Part shown: positions 6,716 through 14,829 of the stretch, in pieces
Layout of the letters: each line of letters opens with the position of its first letter
Numbering within the stretch: position 1 is the first letter of the stretch
Assembly (NCBI GenBank): GCA_002327305.1
Contig: DCUZ01000048.1
Span: forward strand, 1 to 54,273
Length of the DNA stretch: 54,273 nucleotides
Source: Holophagales bacterium UBA2201
GTDB lineage: Bacteria > Acidobacteriota > Thermoanaerobaculia > UBA2201
Direction: 5' to 3'
Position numbers and translations under genes: made by a program
The notes under the pieces: model-generated
The model's database searches: none
What the model was told of the DNA's origin: nothing
What the model saw: the letters and a program-made list of their open reading frames with translations, nothing else

Positions 6716-7087
6716 ATGCCGAAGGTTATCAGATTCGAAGATTTGAAATGCTGGCACGAGGCAATGACCATTGCTGAAGAGATCTACCGCGTCAGTTCAG
6801 AAGGCGCTTTGGCGAAGGATTTCGGGTTCAGAGACCATTTACGCCGCACTGCGGTTTCCATTCCTTCCAATATCGCAGAAGGAAAAGAACGCGAAACCGC
6901 CGGCGAGTTCATCCGGTTTCTTTATATCGCCAAGGGCTCCACTGGTGAACTGAGGACGCAATTGATCCTCGCCCATCGCATTGGACATCTGGACCGCTCG
7001 GGGTTCGATCCCCTACATACAAGAATCGCCGATCTTTCGAACATGATCGGCCGACTCATTTCAAGCGTTAAACGAGAGAAAAACTGA
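6716..7087 (+). CDS. Four-helix-bundle protein, S23/IVS-encoded protein family (second copy)
   Basis: A 123-aa helical protein with RFEDLKCWHEAMTIAEEIYR at the N-terminus, then LRRTAVSIPSNIAEG and FIRFLYIAKGSTGEL, the hallmark segments of the S23 family. It is clearly homologous to, but well diverged from, the protein at 5575; it is not a recent duplicate. The same comments on function apply: nucleic-acid binding is plausible, the role unknown. No SD is visible before the ATG. It is more AT-rich than wbpD and wbpE on either side. It ends 34 bp before the right-hand repeat rather than inside it. Confidence 0.92.
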   Translation: MPKVIRFEDLKCWHEAMTIAEEIYRVSSEGALAKDFGFRDHLRRTAVSIPSNIAEGKERETAGEFIRFLYIAKGSTGELRTQLILAHRIGHLDRSGFDPLHTRIADLSNMIGRLISSVKREKN

Positions 7088-7121
7088 TGGATCCAATCTA
7101 TTGCTCATGCCCATCTAATTC

Positions 7122-7146
7122 GTCTCGCCCGTCTCGCCCGTCTCGC
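7122..7146. repeat. Right inverted 9-mer array of S23 cassette 2
   Basis: Two full GTCTCGCCC units and a partial third end directly at AAGGA (7147-7151), the SD of wbpE. They match in reverse complement the array at 6657-6694. Confidence 0.85.
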
Positions 7147-7157
7147 AAGGATTGTCC

Positions 7158-8288
7158 ATGAACATCCCACTATTAGATCTCCTGAGAGAGTATCAATACC
7201 TCAAAACGGATGTGGATGCCGCCATCGCCCGGGCATTGGAGCATCAACATTGGATCCTCGGCCCCGAGGTGCAGGAACTCGAGGAAAAGATCGCCGCCTA
7301 CATCGGCGTCTCCCACGCCATCGGCGTGGCCTCCGGCACGGACGCACTGCTCCTCGCTCTTCGCGCCCTGGCCCTCAAACGGAAAGGCACGGAATTCTTC
7401 GACCGGGACGACGAGATCATCACCACCCCCTTCACCTTCGTCGCCACGGCCGACACCATCCTGCATGCGGGCGCCACCCCGGTCTTCGCAGACATCCAGC
7501 CCGACACCTTCAACCTGGACCCCAAGGAAGTTGAAAAAGCGATCACCCCGAAGACCGTCGGCGTCATCCCCGTCCATCTTTACGGGCAGTCCTGCGACAT
7601 GGACCCGCTCCTCGCCCTTGCGAAGAAGCACGGCCTGTTCATCCTCGAAGATTGTGCCCAGTCCTTTGGGGCCGAATATAAAAGTCGTAAGACCGGCTCC
7701 ATCGGCGACATCGCCGCGTTCTCCTTCTTCCCCTCCAAGAACCTGGCCGCCTTCGGCGACGCCGGGATGATCGCCACCCGCGACCCGCAATTGGCCGAAC
7801 TCGTCGGTATCCTCCGCAAGCACGGCGGCAAGGATAAGTACAACGTCGAGGTCCTGGGCTACAACAGTCGCCTCGACACCCTCCAGGCCGCCATCCTCCT
7901 GGCCAAATTCCCGCACATCGACGATTTCAACCGCCGCCGCCGCGCCATCGCGGCCGCCTACACACAAGCCTTATCGGTCTGCGAAACAGTCGCCACGCCC
8001 ACGGAAGCCGGCTGGGGCGCCCACGCCTATCACCAGTACACCCTGCGGGTCAGAAATGGTCGGCGGGATTCGCTGATGAATCATCTTAAGGCCGCCGGCG
8101 TAGACACAGCGGTGTACTATCCGGTACCGCTTCACAAAATGAAGCTGTTGCAGGGCCGCTGCCGGAGTGCGAAAAGCATAGGCAATACTGAGCAGGCCGC
8201 AATGGAAGTTCTAAGTCTTCCCATAGAGCCCTTATTGACTGATACTGAAATCAATCAAGTGATATCTTCGACTCAAACATATTCCTAA
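7158..8288 (+). CDS. wbpE: PLP-dependent 3-aminotransferase for UDP-3-keto-GlcNAcA (WbpE/WlbC)
   Basis: Transfers an amino group, usually from glutamate, to the 3-keto sugar made by WbpB. The 376-aa DegT/DnrJ/EryC1-family protein has the family TDALLLALRAL segment, Asp165 in ILEDCAQSFG (pyridine-ring partner) and the Schiff-base Lys194 in FFPSKNLAAFG. I choose the ATG at 7158 because AAGGA ends six nt upstream; an in-frame TTG at 7152 would add only two residues. The C-terminal region is typical of the family. The product feeds WbpD, encoded one gene upstream. Confidence 0.93.
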   Translation: MNIPLLDLLREYQYLKTDVDAAIARALEHQHWILGPEVQELEEKIAAYIGVSHAIGVASGTDALLLALRALALKRKGTEFFDRDDEIITTPFTFVATADTILHAGATPVFADIQPDTFNLDPKEVEKAITPKTVGVIPVHLYGQSCDMDPLLALAKKHGLFILEDCAQSFGAEYKSRKTGSIGDIAAFSFFPSKNLAAFGDAGMIATRDPQLAELVGILRKHGGKDKYNVEVLGYNSRLDTLQAAILLAKFPHIDDFNRRRRAIAAAYTQALSVCETVATPTEAGWGAHAYHQYTLRVRNGRRDSLMNHLKAAGVDTAVYYPVPLHKMKLLQGRCRSAKSIGNTEQAAMEVLSLPIEPLLTDTEINQVISSTQTYS

Positions 8289-8303
8289 CGAACATGGCCT
8301 ATA

Positions 8304-8330
8304 TTTCTCGCCTTTCTCGCCTTTCTCGCA
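8304..8330. repeat. Short 9-mer array upstream of wbpI
   Basis: Three units (TTTCTCGCC, TTTCTCGCC, TTTCTCGCA). This is the last and smallest array; no such repeats are seen in the following 46 kb. This gap contains no guest gene. Confidence 0.85.
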
Positions 8331-8367
8331 CTCTCCTAACGATGAACGGCGAATGGTTCAACGGCTG

Positions 8368-9459
8368 ATGAAGATCGTCACCGTCGTCGGCGCCAGGCCG
8401 CAGTTCATCAAGGCATTCCCCTTCTCCCGGGAGGTCCGAAAGCATCCGGAGGTACGGGAAGTCCTGGTCCACACGGGCCAACACTACGATTATGAAATGT
8501 CCAAGGTCTTTTTCGAGGAGTTGGACATCCCCACCCCCGACCATCATCTCGAGGTGGGTAGCGGACCGCACGGGGCGCAGACGGGGCGGATGCTCGAACG
8601 GCTGGAAGCGGTCTTATCCGAGGAACGCCCCGACTGGACGCTGATCTACGGGGACACCAATTCAACCCTCGCGGGCGCCCTGGCCGCCTCCAAACTGCAC
8701 ATCCCCGTGGTCCACGTGGAGGCGGGCCTGCGCAGTTTCAACCGCCGGATGCCGGAGGAGATCAACCGTATCACGGCGGACCACCTCTCCAGCATCCTCT
8801 TCTGCCCCAGTCGGGCCGCTGTGGAAAACCTTCGACGCGAGGGGATCGGGGGAGACGGCGGCCCACCGTCCGGACCCCGGCCCCGTGTGTACGAAGTGCC
8901 CGACGTGATGCGGGAGGCCATGACCCTCTCGCTGCCGCGGGCGGAGGACAGGACCGGCCTGCTCAGGGACCTCGGCGTGGTGCCGGGCGCCTATTTTCTC
9001 GCCACCCTGCATCGGGCGGAAACGACCGACGATCCCGCCCGCCTGCGGGCCGCCCTGGACCTCCTGGCCCGCGCTTCCGGTCTTTTCCCCGTGGTTTTTC
9101 CGGTCCACCCCCGGACGCGGGAACTCGTGGAGGCCTCGGCCCCCCCCCTTCCCGGTTCCCTGCGCATCCTCCAGCCCGTGGGCTATCTGCAGATGCTCGC
9201 CTTGGAGCGCCATGCCCGGGCGATCCTCACCGATTCGGGTGGCGTACAGAAGGAGGCCTTTTGGCTGGGCGTCCCCTGCCTGACCCTGCGGCGGGAAACG
9301 GAGTGGGTGGAAACGGTGGAGGCGGGGATGAACCACCTTGTGGATCTGGAAGCGGGAAGAGCGCTGGACCTCCTCCGCTCGCTCCCCCCCCCCGCCCCTG
9401 CCGCGCCCTTCGCCCCCGTGGGCGCGGCCCGGGCCATGCTGGACCGGATGCAGGAATGA
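8368..9459 (+). CDS. wbpI: Non-hydrolysing UDP-sugar 2-epimerase (WbpI type)
   Basis: In the Wbp pathway WbpI epimerises UDP-GlcNAc3NAcA at C2 to UDP-ManNAc3NAcA. This 363-aa GT-B-fold epimerase begins MKIVTVVGARPQFIK, the WbpI/WecB signature, and carries the expected acidic residues Asp96 (YGDTN), Glu118 (HVEAG) and Glu131 (PEEINR). The start at 8368 is preferred over an in-frame ATG at 8353 because homologues begin with this motif. Position right after wbpB/D/E argues for WbpI rather than WecB, which is encoded separately at 37639. Two C-runs of 9 and 10 lie at 9140-9148 and 9384-9393. Its stop overlaps the next start (ATGA). Confidence 0.85.
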   Translation: MKIVTVVGARPQFIKAFPFSREVRKHPEVREVLVHTGQHYDYEMSKVFFEELDIPTPDHHLEVGSGPHGAQTGRMLERLEAVLSEERPDWTLIYGDTNSTLAGALAASKLHIPVVHVEAGLRSFNRRMPEEINRITADHLSSILFCPSRAAVENLRREGIGGDGGPPSGPRPRVYEVPDVMREAMTLSLPRAEDRTGLLRDLGVVPGAYFLATLHRAETTDDPARLRAALDLLARASGLFPVVFPVHPRTRELVEASAPPLPGSLRILQPVGYLQMLALERHARAILTDSGGVQKEAFWLGVPCLTLRRETEWVETVEAGMNHLVDLEAGRALDLLRSLPPPAPAAPFAPVGAARAMLDRMQE

Positions 9460-10439
9460 ACGGCCCCGCCATCGCCGTCCTGGGGACCGGTTCCATCGGA
9501 ACGCGGCAGTTGGAAGTGCTGAAATCGCTCGGCGTCCCGAGCGTGGCCGTCCCGGTCCGGAAGGAAAAGTTCGGGATTCTCCGCCGCGAGGGGCGGGCCT
9601 GCGCTTCTGACTTGAAAGAAGCCAAAGCCCTGGGCGCCCGGGGCGCTGTCATCGCCACCGACACCGCACGGCATCCGATGGACGCCCGGCACGCGCTGGA
9701 CCTGGGCCTGCATGTGCTGTGCGAAAAACCTCTGGCCGCGACCGCAGGAGACGCCCGCGATCTTCCGGCGCTTGTCCGTTCCAGGGGACCGCTGTTCTTC
9801 GTCGCCTGCTGTCTGCGGTTTGACGAAGGATTGCAGGCATTCAAAAAACAGCTCGGCTCGATCGGCCCAGTCCATGCGGCAATCATCGAATGCCGCTCTT
9901 ACCTGCCGGATTGGCGACCGGACCGGGATTATCGCCAGTCCTATTCCGCCCGCTCTTCCGAGGGAGGAGTTCTGCTGGACCTGATCCACGAGATCGATTA
10001 CGCGCTTTGGCTCTTCGGCCGGCCCCAATCCGTGACGGGAATTTTGGCCAACACCGGCCGGCTGGACATCCAGACGGAGGAGGTGGCACAGGGGGGCTGG
10101 AAAGCCCCAAAGGCGGAGCGGGTCTCCATCGGCCTGGACTATCTCACGCGGGTCCCTTTGCGGCGGATCTCCGCCCACGGGGCCGAGGGCACGCTCCATT
10201 ATGATTTCATCGCCGGCGTTCTCCGTCTGGAGAGCCCCGGCCGTCCGACCGCCACGGAGGAGTTTCCCCGCGACCGCCAGACCCCGTACCTTCACCAGAT
10301 GGAGTCGTTCATCGACGCCGTCGGGGGCGGCGAGCCCGGCGATCTCGCCACGCTCGAGGATGGTCTGGCCGCGCTGGCGATCGTGGACGCGTGGAAATTG
10401 AGCGCCGCGACCGGCCGCAAGGAAGAGGTGCCTGCATGA
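9456..10439 (+). CDS. Gfo/Idh/MocA-family oxidoreductase
   Basis: A 327-aa NAD(P)-dependent sugar oxidoreductase with Rossmann motif GTGSIGTRQL near residues 10-19, CEKPLAAT around residue 90 and a DLIHEIDYALWLFG segment matching the family's catalytic helix. It starts at an ATGA overlap with wbpI and ends in another overlap with the cytidylyltransferase gene, which ties it to the nonulosonate block. The substrate is unknown; a sugar or sugar nucleotide in nonulosonate synthesis or tailoring is the inference. A longer upstream in-frame reading is the shadow of wbpI and is not used. Confidence 0.85.
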   Translation: MNGPAIAVLGTGSIGTRQLEVLKSLGVPSVAVPVRKEKFGILRREGRACASDLKEAKALGARGAVIATDTARHPMDARHALDLGLHVLCEKPLAATAGDARDLPALVRSRGPLFFVACCLRFDEGLQAFKKQLGSIGPVHAAIIECRSYLPDWRPDRDYRQSYSARSSEGGVLLDLIHEIDYALWLFGRPQSVTGILANTGRLDIQTEEVAQGGWKAPKAERVSIGLDYLTRVPLRRISAHGAEGTLHYDFIAGVLRLESPGRPTATEEFPRDRQTPYLHQMESFIDAVGGGEPGDLATLEDGLAALAIVDAWKLSAATGRKEEVPA

Positions 10440-11170
10440 CCGTCCGTCCCCTGTTGTGCGTCATCCCCGCCCGCGGCGGCTCCAAGGGCCTCCCCGGCAA
10501 GAACATCCGCCCCCTCGCCGGACTGCCGCTGATTGCCCATTCCATCCGGTGCGCGGCCATGAGCCCGGTCATCGACCGGACCATCATCAGCACGGACTCC
10601 GAGGAGATCGCCGCCGTGGCCCGCGCCAACGGGGGGGAGACGCCGTTCATGCGCCCGGCTGAACTGGCCTCCGACACGGCCCCCATGCTCGGCGTCCTGC
10701 AACACGCCCTGACCGAGGCGGAGCGCGTGGATGGTCGGCGCTACGAGGCGCTCCTCCTGCTGGACCCCACCAGCCCCGGCCGCCTGCCGGAGGACATCAG
10801 CAAGGCCGAGGCCATGCTCGAAGCGGACGCCGGCGCCGACGGCGTGGTGGGCGTCTCCCGTCCGGAATTCAATCCGCTATGGCACTGCGTGGTTGAACAA
10901 GACGGTTACATGGCCCCGCTGATCGCGGGCGCGGGCAAGTTCACCCGCCGCCAGGAACTGCCCGATGTGTTCCGCATCAATGCCACCCTCTACCTTTGGC
11001 GCCGCGATTATCTGCTCGGTGTGAAGAGCTCCTGGATGGACGGACGCCTGCGCCTGCTGGAAGTTCCGGAAGCGCGCGCCATCCACATCGACGACGCCGA
11101 TGAATTCGCACGGGCCGACCTGATGGTCCTTCACGGGCTGGTCCGGTTCCCGTGGTTGGAGAACACATGA
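10436..11170 (+). CDS. legF: CMP-nonulosonate synthetase (acylneuraminate cytidylyltransferase, LegF/NeuA-like)
   Basis: Activates a nine-carbon sialic-acid-like sugar with CTP, forming the CMP-linked donor. The 244-aa length suits bacterial LegF/NeuA-type enzymes. The P-loop-like motif IPARGGSKGLPGKN at residues 10-23 is diagnostic, and LLLDPTSPGR and the late IHIDDADEF segment also match the family. ATGA overlaps on both sides. With legI, legG, legB, legC and ptmE in the same run, CMP-legionaminate or a derivative is the likely product; NeuA proper cannot be excluded. Confidence 0.88.
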   Translation: MTVRPLLCVIPARGGSKGLPGKNIRPLAGLPLIAHSIRCAAMSPVIDRTIISTDSEEIAAVARANGGETPFMRPAELASDTAPMLGVLQHALTEAERVDGRRYEALLLLDPTSPGRLPEDISKAEAMLEADAGADGVVGVSRPEFNPLWHCVVEQDGYMAPLIAGAGKFTRRQELPDVFRINATLYLWRRDYLLGVKSSWMDGRLRLLEVPEARAIHIDDADEFARADLMVLHGLVRFPWLENT

Positions 11171-11958
11171 GAACATTAAAGGAATTAATGAACCTGGAAG
11201 GGCGCGTCGCCCTCGTCACCGGCGGGGCGGGCCACATCGGCTTTGCCATCGCCGAAGCCCTTCATGAGCTGGGCGCCCTGACCGTGCTCCACGACCTGAA
11301 AAAAGAGGACTGTGCCGCCGCGGTCGGGCGCCTGGAAGTCCGCGCGGACTGGATCACGGCCGACCTGCTGGACGAGGGGCAGACCCGGGGCATCGTCCGC
11401 ACCATCTTGGAACGCCACGACCGGCTCGATATCCTGGTCCACTGCGCCGCTTTCGTGGGCACCACCGCCTTTCCCGGATGGGCGGAGCCCATGGAGCGCC
11501 AGAGCGTCCAGGCGTGGGAGGCGGCCCTGCGGGTCAACCTCACCGATGCCTTCGTCCTGGTGCAGGAGGCCGCCCCGGCCTTGCGGGCCTCCGGCAGGGG
11601 CTCGGTGATCTTCGTCTCTTCCATGTACGGCATGGTGGGCCCCGACATGCGCCTCTACGCAGGAACGCCCATGCAGCACCCCGCGGCGTACGGCGCCTCC
11701 AAGGCGGGCCTGCTCCAGCTCACGCGCTATTTCGCCTCCGTCCTCGCGCCCCAAGTGCGCGTCAACGCACTCACCCCTGGCGGGGTGTGGAGGGACCAGC
11801 CCAATGCGTTCCATGAGCGGTACAAGGAGCGCACGCCCATGGCCCGCATGGCCGTGGAGGAGGACTTCAAGGGCGCCGCGGCCTATCTGGCCAGCGACCT
11901 CTCGGCCTATGTGACCGGGCAAAATCTGGTCGTGGACGGAGGCTGGACCGCGTGGTAG
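11167..11958 (+). CDS. ptmA: Short-chain dehydrogenase/reductase, PtmA-like
   Basis: A classical SDR of 263 aa: TGGAGHIG at residues 18-25, and Ser, Tyr and Lys of the catalytic triad in VSSMYG and AAYGASKAG. The start MRTLKELMNLEGRVALVTGG and the position between a cytidylyltransferase and a nonulosonate synthase match ptmA of Campylobacter legionaminate clusters, where it is implicated in early steps of the pathway. The exact reaction is not certain. ATGA overlap upstream; the next gene's GTG start overlaps its end. The symbol is given by context and similarity, not by a specific motif. Confidence 0.7.
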   Translation: MRTLKELMNLEGRVALVTGGAGHIGFAIAEALHELGALTVLHDLKKEDCAAAVGRLEVRADWITADLLDEGQTRGIVRTILERHDRLDILVHCAAFVGTTAFPGWAEPMERQSVQAWEAALRVNLTDAFVLVQEAAPALRASGRGSVIFVSSMYGMVGPDMRLYAGTPMQHPAAYGASKAGLLQLTRYFASVLAPQVRVNALTPGGVWRDQPNAFHERYKERTPMARMAVEEDFKGAAAYLASDLSAYVTGQNLVVDGGWTAW

Positions 11959-13016
11959 CGTCCCCGATCAAGCCCATCCGCATCGGCGGTCGCCCGGTGG
12001 GCCCCGGCCATCCCTGCTTCATCATCGCCGAGGCCGGGGTCAACCACAACGGGTCCCTCGCGTTGGCCAAAAAGTTGGTGGATGCCGCCATACGGGCGGG
12101 GGCCGACGCCGTCAAATTTCAGACCTTCAAGGCGGAGCGCCTGGCCACCGCGACCGCGCCGAAGGCCGCCTATCAGAAGCGCACCACGACCGCTGGGGAA
12201 AGCCAGTTCCAAATGTTGAAGCGGCTCGAGCTTTCTAAAGACCATCACCAGAAACTTCTGGACTATAGCCGCAAGAAGGGGATCCTGTTCCTCTCCTCCC
12301 CGTTCGACGAGGAAAGCGCCGATCTCCTGGAGGAGCTCAGCGTGCCGGCATTCAAGATCCCGTCGGGGGAGATCACCAACCTCCCGTTCCTGGCCCACCT
12401 GGCAAGGAAGCGGAAACCCCTGATCCTCTCAACCGGAATGTCCACGCTCCCAGAGGTCCGGCAGGCCGTCGCCACTCTGAGGAAGAATGGATGCGCAAAG
12501 CTGATCCTTCTCCACTGCGTGAGTGACTATCCAGCGAGGCCGCAGGACGCCAATCTTCGGGCGATGCGCACGCTGGAGGCCGCATTCCTCGCCCCTGTCG
12601 GCTATTCCGATCACACCGTGGGCGACACGGTGGCGCTCGCGGCCGCTGCCCTGGGCGCCTGCCTTATCGAGAAGCACTTCACTTTGGACCGGACTCTCCC
12701 GGGTCCGGATCATCGGGCCTCGATCGAACCCGCGGAACTCAAGGCGCTGGTGAAGGGCGTCCGGACGGTGGAGGCGGCCCTCGGCACCGGGCTCAAGATC
12801 CCCGCCGACTCGGAAAAGGGCACAGCCTCTGTGGCGCGGAAGAGTTTAGTTGCATCCCGGGACATCCCGAACGGCGCGGTGCTCACTCCGGTCCTTGTGG
12901 CGATTAGGCGCCCCGGCACGGGGATGCCCCCGGCCGCCCTCCCGACCATCCTGGGCCGCCGGGTCCGGAGGCCCCTGAAGGCGGGGCATCTGATCTCCTG
13001 GAAGGACCTGGCATGA
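11952..13016 (+). CDS. legI: Nonulosonic acid synthase (LegI/NeuB family)
   Basis: Condenses phosphoenolpyruvate with a six-carbon amino sugar to a nine-carbon acid. The 354-aa protein has the TIM-barrel NeuB signature AEAGVNHNG (26-34), KFQTFK (55-60), FKIPSGEITN and GYSDHTVGD, and ends in a SAF/antifreeze-like domain (about 285-350). It begins at a GTG that overlaps the stop of the SDR gene. Downstream of it lies the hydrolysing 2-epimerase that makes its substrate. LegI is favoured over NeuB or PseI because legB, legC and ptmE are present. Confidence 0.92.
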   Translation: MVASPIKPIRIGGRPVGPGHPCFIIAEAGVNHNGSLALAKKLVDAAIRAGADAVKFQTFKAERLATATAPKAAYQKRTTTAGESQFQMLKRLELSKDHHQKLLDYSRKKGILFLSSPFDEESADLLEELSVPAFKIPSGEITNLPFLAHLARKRKPLILSTGMSTLPEVRQAVATLRKNGCAKLILLHCVSDYPARPQDANLRAMRTLEAAFLAPVGYSDHTVGDTVALAAAALGACLIEKHFTLDRTLPGPDHRASIEPAELKALVKGVRTVEAALGTGLKIPADSEKGTASVARKSLVASRDIPNGAVLTPVLVAIRRPGTGMPPAALPTILGRRVRRPLKAGHLISWKDLA

Positions 13017-14164
13017 GGACCATCGGCGTGGTGACCACCTCCCGGGCCGACTGGGGGCTCTACCTCCCGGTCCTGCGCCGCATCCGAAAGGAACGGACTC
13101 TCCGCCTGCGCCTCTTCGTCTCCGGCACGCACCTTTCCGCCCGATACGGCCGCACGGTGGATGTCGTCCGGGCCGACGGCTTTTCCCCTGACGGCAGTAT
13201 GGACCTTCACCTGGGCGCCGGCGCCCCCGTCGACATCGCCCGATCCATGGGGCTTGGCGTGGAAGGGTTCGCCCGCCTCTATCGTAGAGATCGCCCGGAT
13301 ATCCTAATGATCCTTGGCGATCGTTTCGAGATGTTCGCGGCGGCCCTGGCGGCCGTCCCCTTCAACATTCCGCTGGCCCACATCCACGGGGGAGAGGTGA
13401 CCGAAGGGGCCATGGACGATTCCCTCAGGCACGCCCTCACGAAATTATCGCATCTGCATTTCGTCAGCACCCGGGACTATGCGCGCCGGGTGGCCCAACT
13501 TGGCGAAGAGCCCTGGCGGATCACCGTTTCCGGGGCACCCGCCCTGGATAACCTGAAAACCGTGAAACTTCTCTCCCAATCGGCGCTCGAGCGGGAGTTG
13601 GCGTTCCCCCTCGACCCCGCCCCCCTGTTGGTGACCTTCCACCCTGTGACCCGGGAGACGGATGAAACGGCCCGGCATGTCGGCGAGCTCCTTGCGGCCC
13701 TCGACCGGAGCGGCCGGCCGCTGATCTTCACCATGCCGAACGCCGACACCGCCAACGCCGTCATCCGGGAGAGGATCCGCTCTTTTATCGGCGGCAGAGC
13801 CAACGCGGCCGCGTTCGAGAGCCTGGGCACCCGCCTCTACTTCAGCCTGATGGGCGCCGCCGCGGCGATGGTGGGCAATTCCTCGTCCGGCCTCATCGAG
13901 GCCCCCTCCCTCCTCCTGCCGGTGGTGAACGTGGGAATCCGTCAGCGCGGCCGTGTCCGCGCCGCCAACGTCATCGACACGGGCCACGACCGGGCCGAAG
14001 TGCTGAGGGCCATCCGGAAGGCTGCCGATCCCGCATTCCGGCGAGGACTGCGCGGCCTGCGCAACCCCTATGGGGACGGCAGCGCGGCTCCCCGCATCGT
14101 GGACCGCTTGAAGACCGTCCCCCTGTCCGCCGGGCTGACGGTCAAGAGGTTCGTGGACCGATGA
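13013..14164 (+). CDS. legG: Hydrolysing UDP-/GDP-sugar 2-epimerase (LegG/NeuC)
   Basis: Releases the nucleotide and inverts C2 to give the mannosamine-type sugar used by LegI. The 383-aa protein has the features of the hydrolysing family rather than WecB: TTSRADWGLY near the N-terminus, LGDRFEM (Asp103, Glu106) and HIHGGEVTEGAMDDSLRH (121-140). The late GNSSSGLIEAP segment is also typical. ATGA overlap with legI and ATGATG overlap with the next gene. Confidence 0.92.
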   Translation: MRTIGVVTTSRADWGLYLPVLRRIRKERTLRLRLFVSGTHLSARYGRTVDVVRADGFSPDGSMDLHLGAGAPVDIARSMGLGVEGFARLYRRDRPDILMILGDRFEMFAAALAAVPFNIPLAHIHGGEVTEGAMDDSLRHALTKLSHLHFVSTRDYARRVAQLGEEPWRITVSGAPALDNLKTVKLLSQSALERELAFPLDPAPLLVTFHPVTRETDETARHVGELLAALDRSGRPLIFTMPNADTANAVIRERIRSFIGGRANAAAFESLGTRLYFSLMGAAAAMVGNSSSGLIEAPSLLLPVVNVGIRQRGRVRAANVIDTGHDRAEVLRAIRKAADPAFRRGLRGLRNPYGDGSAAPRIVDRLKTVPLSAGLTVKRFVDR

Positions 14165-14829
14165 TGACGACCCGACCATCCATCCGCTGTGTCCTCCTGG
14201 GCGGCGGCGGCCATGCGAAGGTGCTTTTGGACATCCTGGCAAAGATGCCCGGGGTTGCCGTGCACGGCATCCTGGACGGCGACCCGTGCAAGTGGGGATC
14301 CGATCTGTTGGGTTCCCCTATTCTGGGCGGGGATGACCTGCTCGACAGCCTCACAGCGCAGGGCGTCACCCACTTCGCGGTGGGACTGGGCTCGGTGAAG
14401 GATTGCGGCCCCCGCAGACGGTTGTTCGAGCGCGCCGGCGCCGCAGCCCTGAAACCGCTGACCCTTGTCCACCTCTCGGCCGTGGTGTCGCCCTGCGCGG
14501 TCGTGGGCGATGGAAGCCAGCTCCTGCCCGGGTGTATCGTCAATGCGTCGGCCGTGATCGGCCGGAACGTGATCGTCAACACGAGAGCCGTGGTGGAGCA
14601 CGACTGCATCATCGGCGACCATTCGCACATCGCCTCGGGCGCCGTCCTGGCCAGCACGGTCACGGTCGGCGAGGGGGCCCACATCGGGGCCGGCGCCGTG
14701 ATCCGGCAGTGCATTACCGTCGGGGCGGGGGCCGTCGTGGGAGCGGGGGCCGCCGTGGTGAACGATGTTTCGCCGGGGACGGTGGTCGGGGGCGTCCCCG
14801 CGCGTCCGCTGGGAAACCACCGTCCATGA
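14161..14829 (+). CDS. neuD: NeuD/PglD-type sugar acyltransferase
   Basis: A 222-aa protein with an N-terminal Rossmann-like sugar-nucleotide-binding part (VLLGGGGHAKVLLDIL) and a C-terminal left-handed beta-helix of hexapeptide repeats (about 105-215). The NTRAVVEHDCIIGDHSHIASGA region carries the catalytic His of this family. In nonulosonate clusters such proteins acetylate an amino sugar intermediate (LegH-like) or the finished acid (NeuD). The position beside legG and legI suits either role; sequence alone does not decide. Confidence 0.88.
   Translation: MMTTRPSIRCVLLGGGGHAKVLLDILAKMPGVAVHGILDGDPCKWGSDLLGSPILGGDDLLDSLTAQGVTHFAVGLGSVKDCGPRRRLFERAGAAALKPLTLVHLSAVVSPCAVVGDGSQLLPGCIVNASAVIGRNVIVNTRAVVEHDCIIGDHSHIASGAVLASTVTVGEGAHIGAGAVIRQCITVGAGAVVGAGAAVVNDVSPGTVVGGVPARPLGNHRP

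Larger units (their letters stand above)
6657..7146 (+). other. S23 cassette 2: S23 gene between inverted 9-mer arrays
   Basis: The S23 gene at 6716-7087 lies between GCGAGACGG units on the left and GTCTCGCCC units on the right. A perfect 16-bp inverted match (6657-6672 with 7122-7137) could form the stem. The repeat sequence differs from that of cassette 1 and its orientation relative to the gene is reversed, yet the inverted layout is the same. Confidence 0.65.

Noticed and set aside
5575..7087. Diversity-generating retroelement, because S23 proteins resemble bAvd
   Set aside because: No reverse transcriptase and no template/variable repeat pair is visible in the window.
305..8330. CRISPR array
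   Set aside because: Repeat units are 7-9 bp in uninterrupted tandem without spacers of constant length, and no cas genes are present.
8353..8367. ATG at 8353 as wbpI start
   Set aside because: It would add five residues before the conserved N-terminus MKIVTVVGARPQ, which homologues lack.
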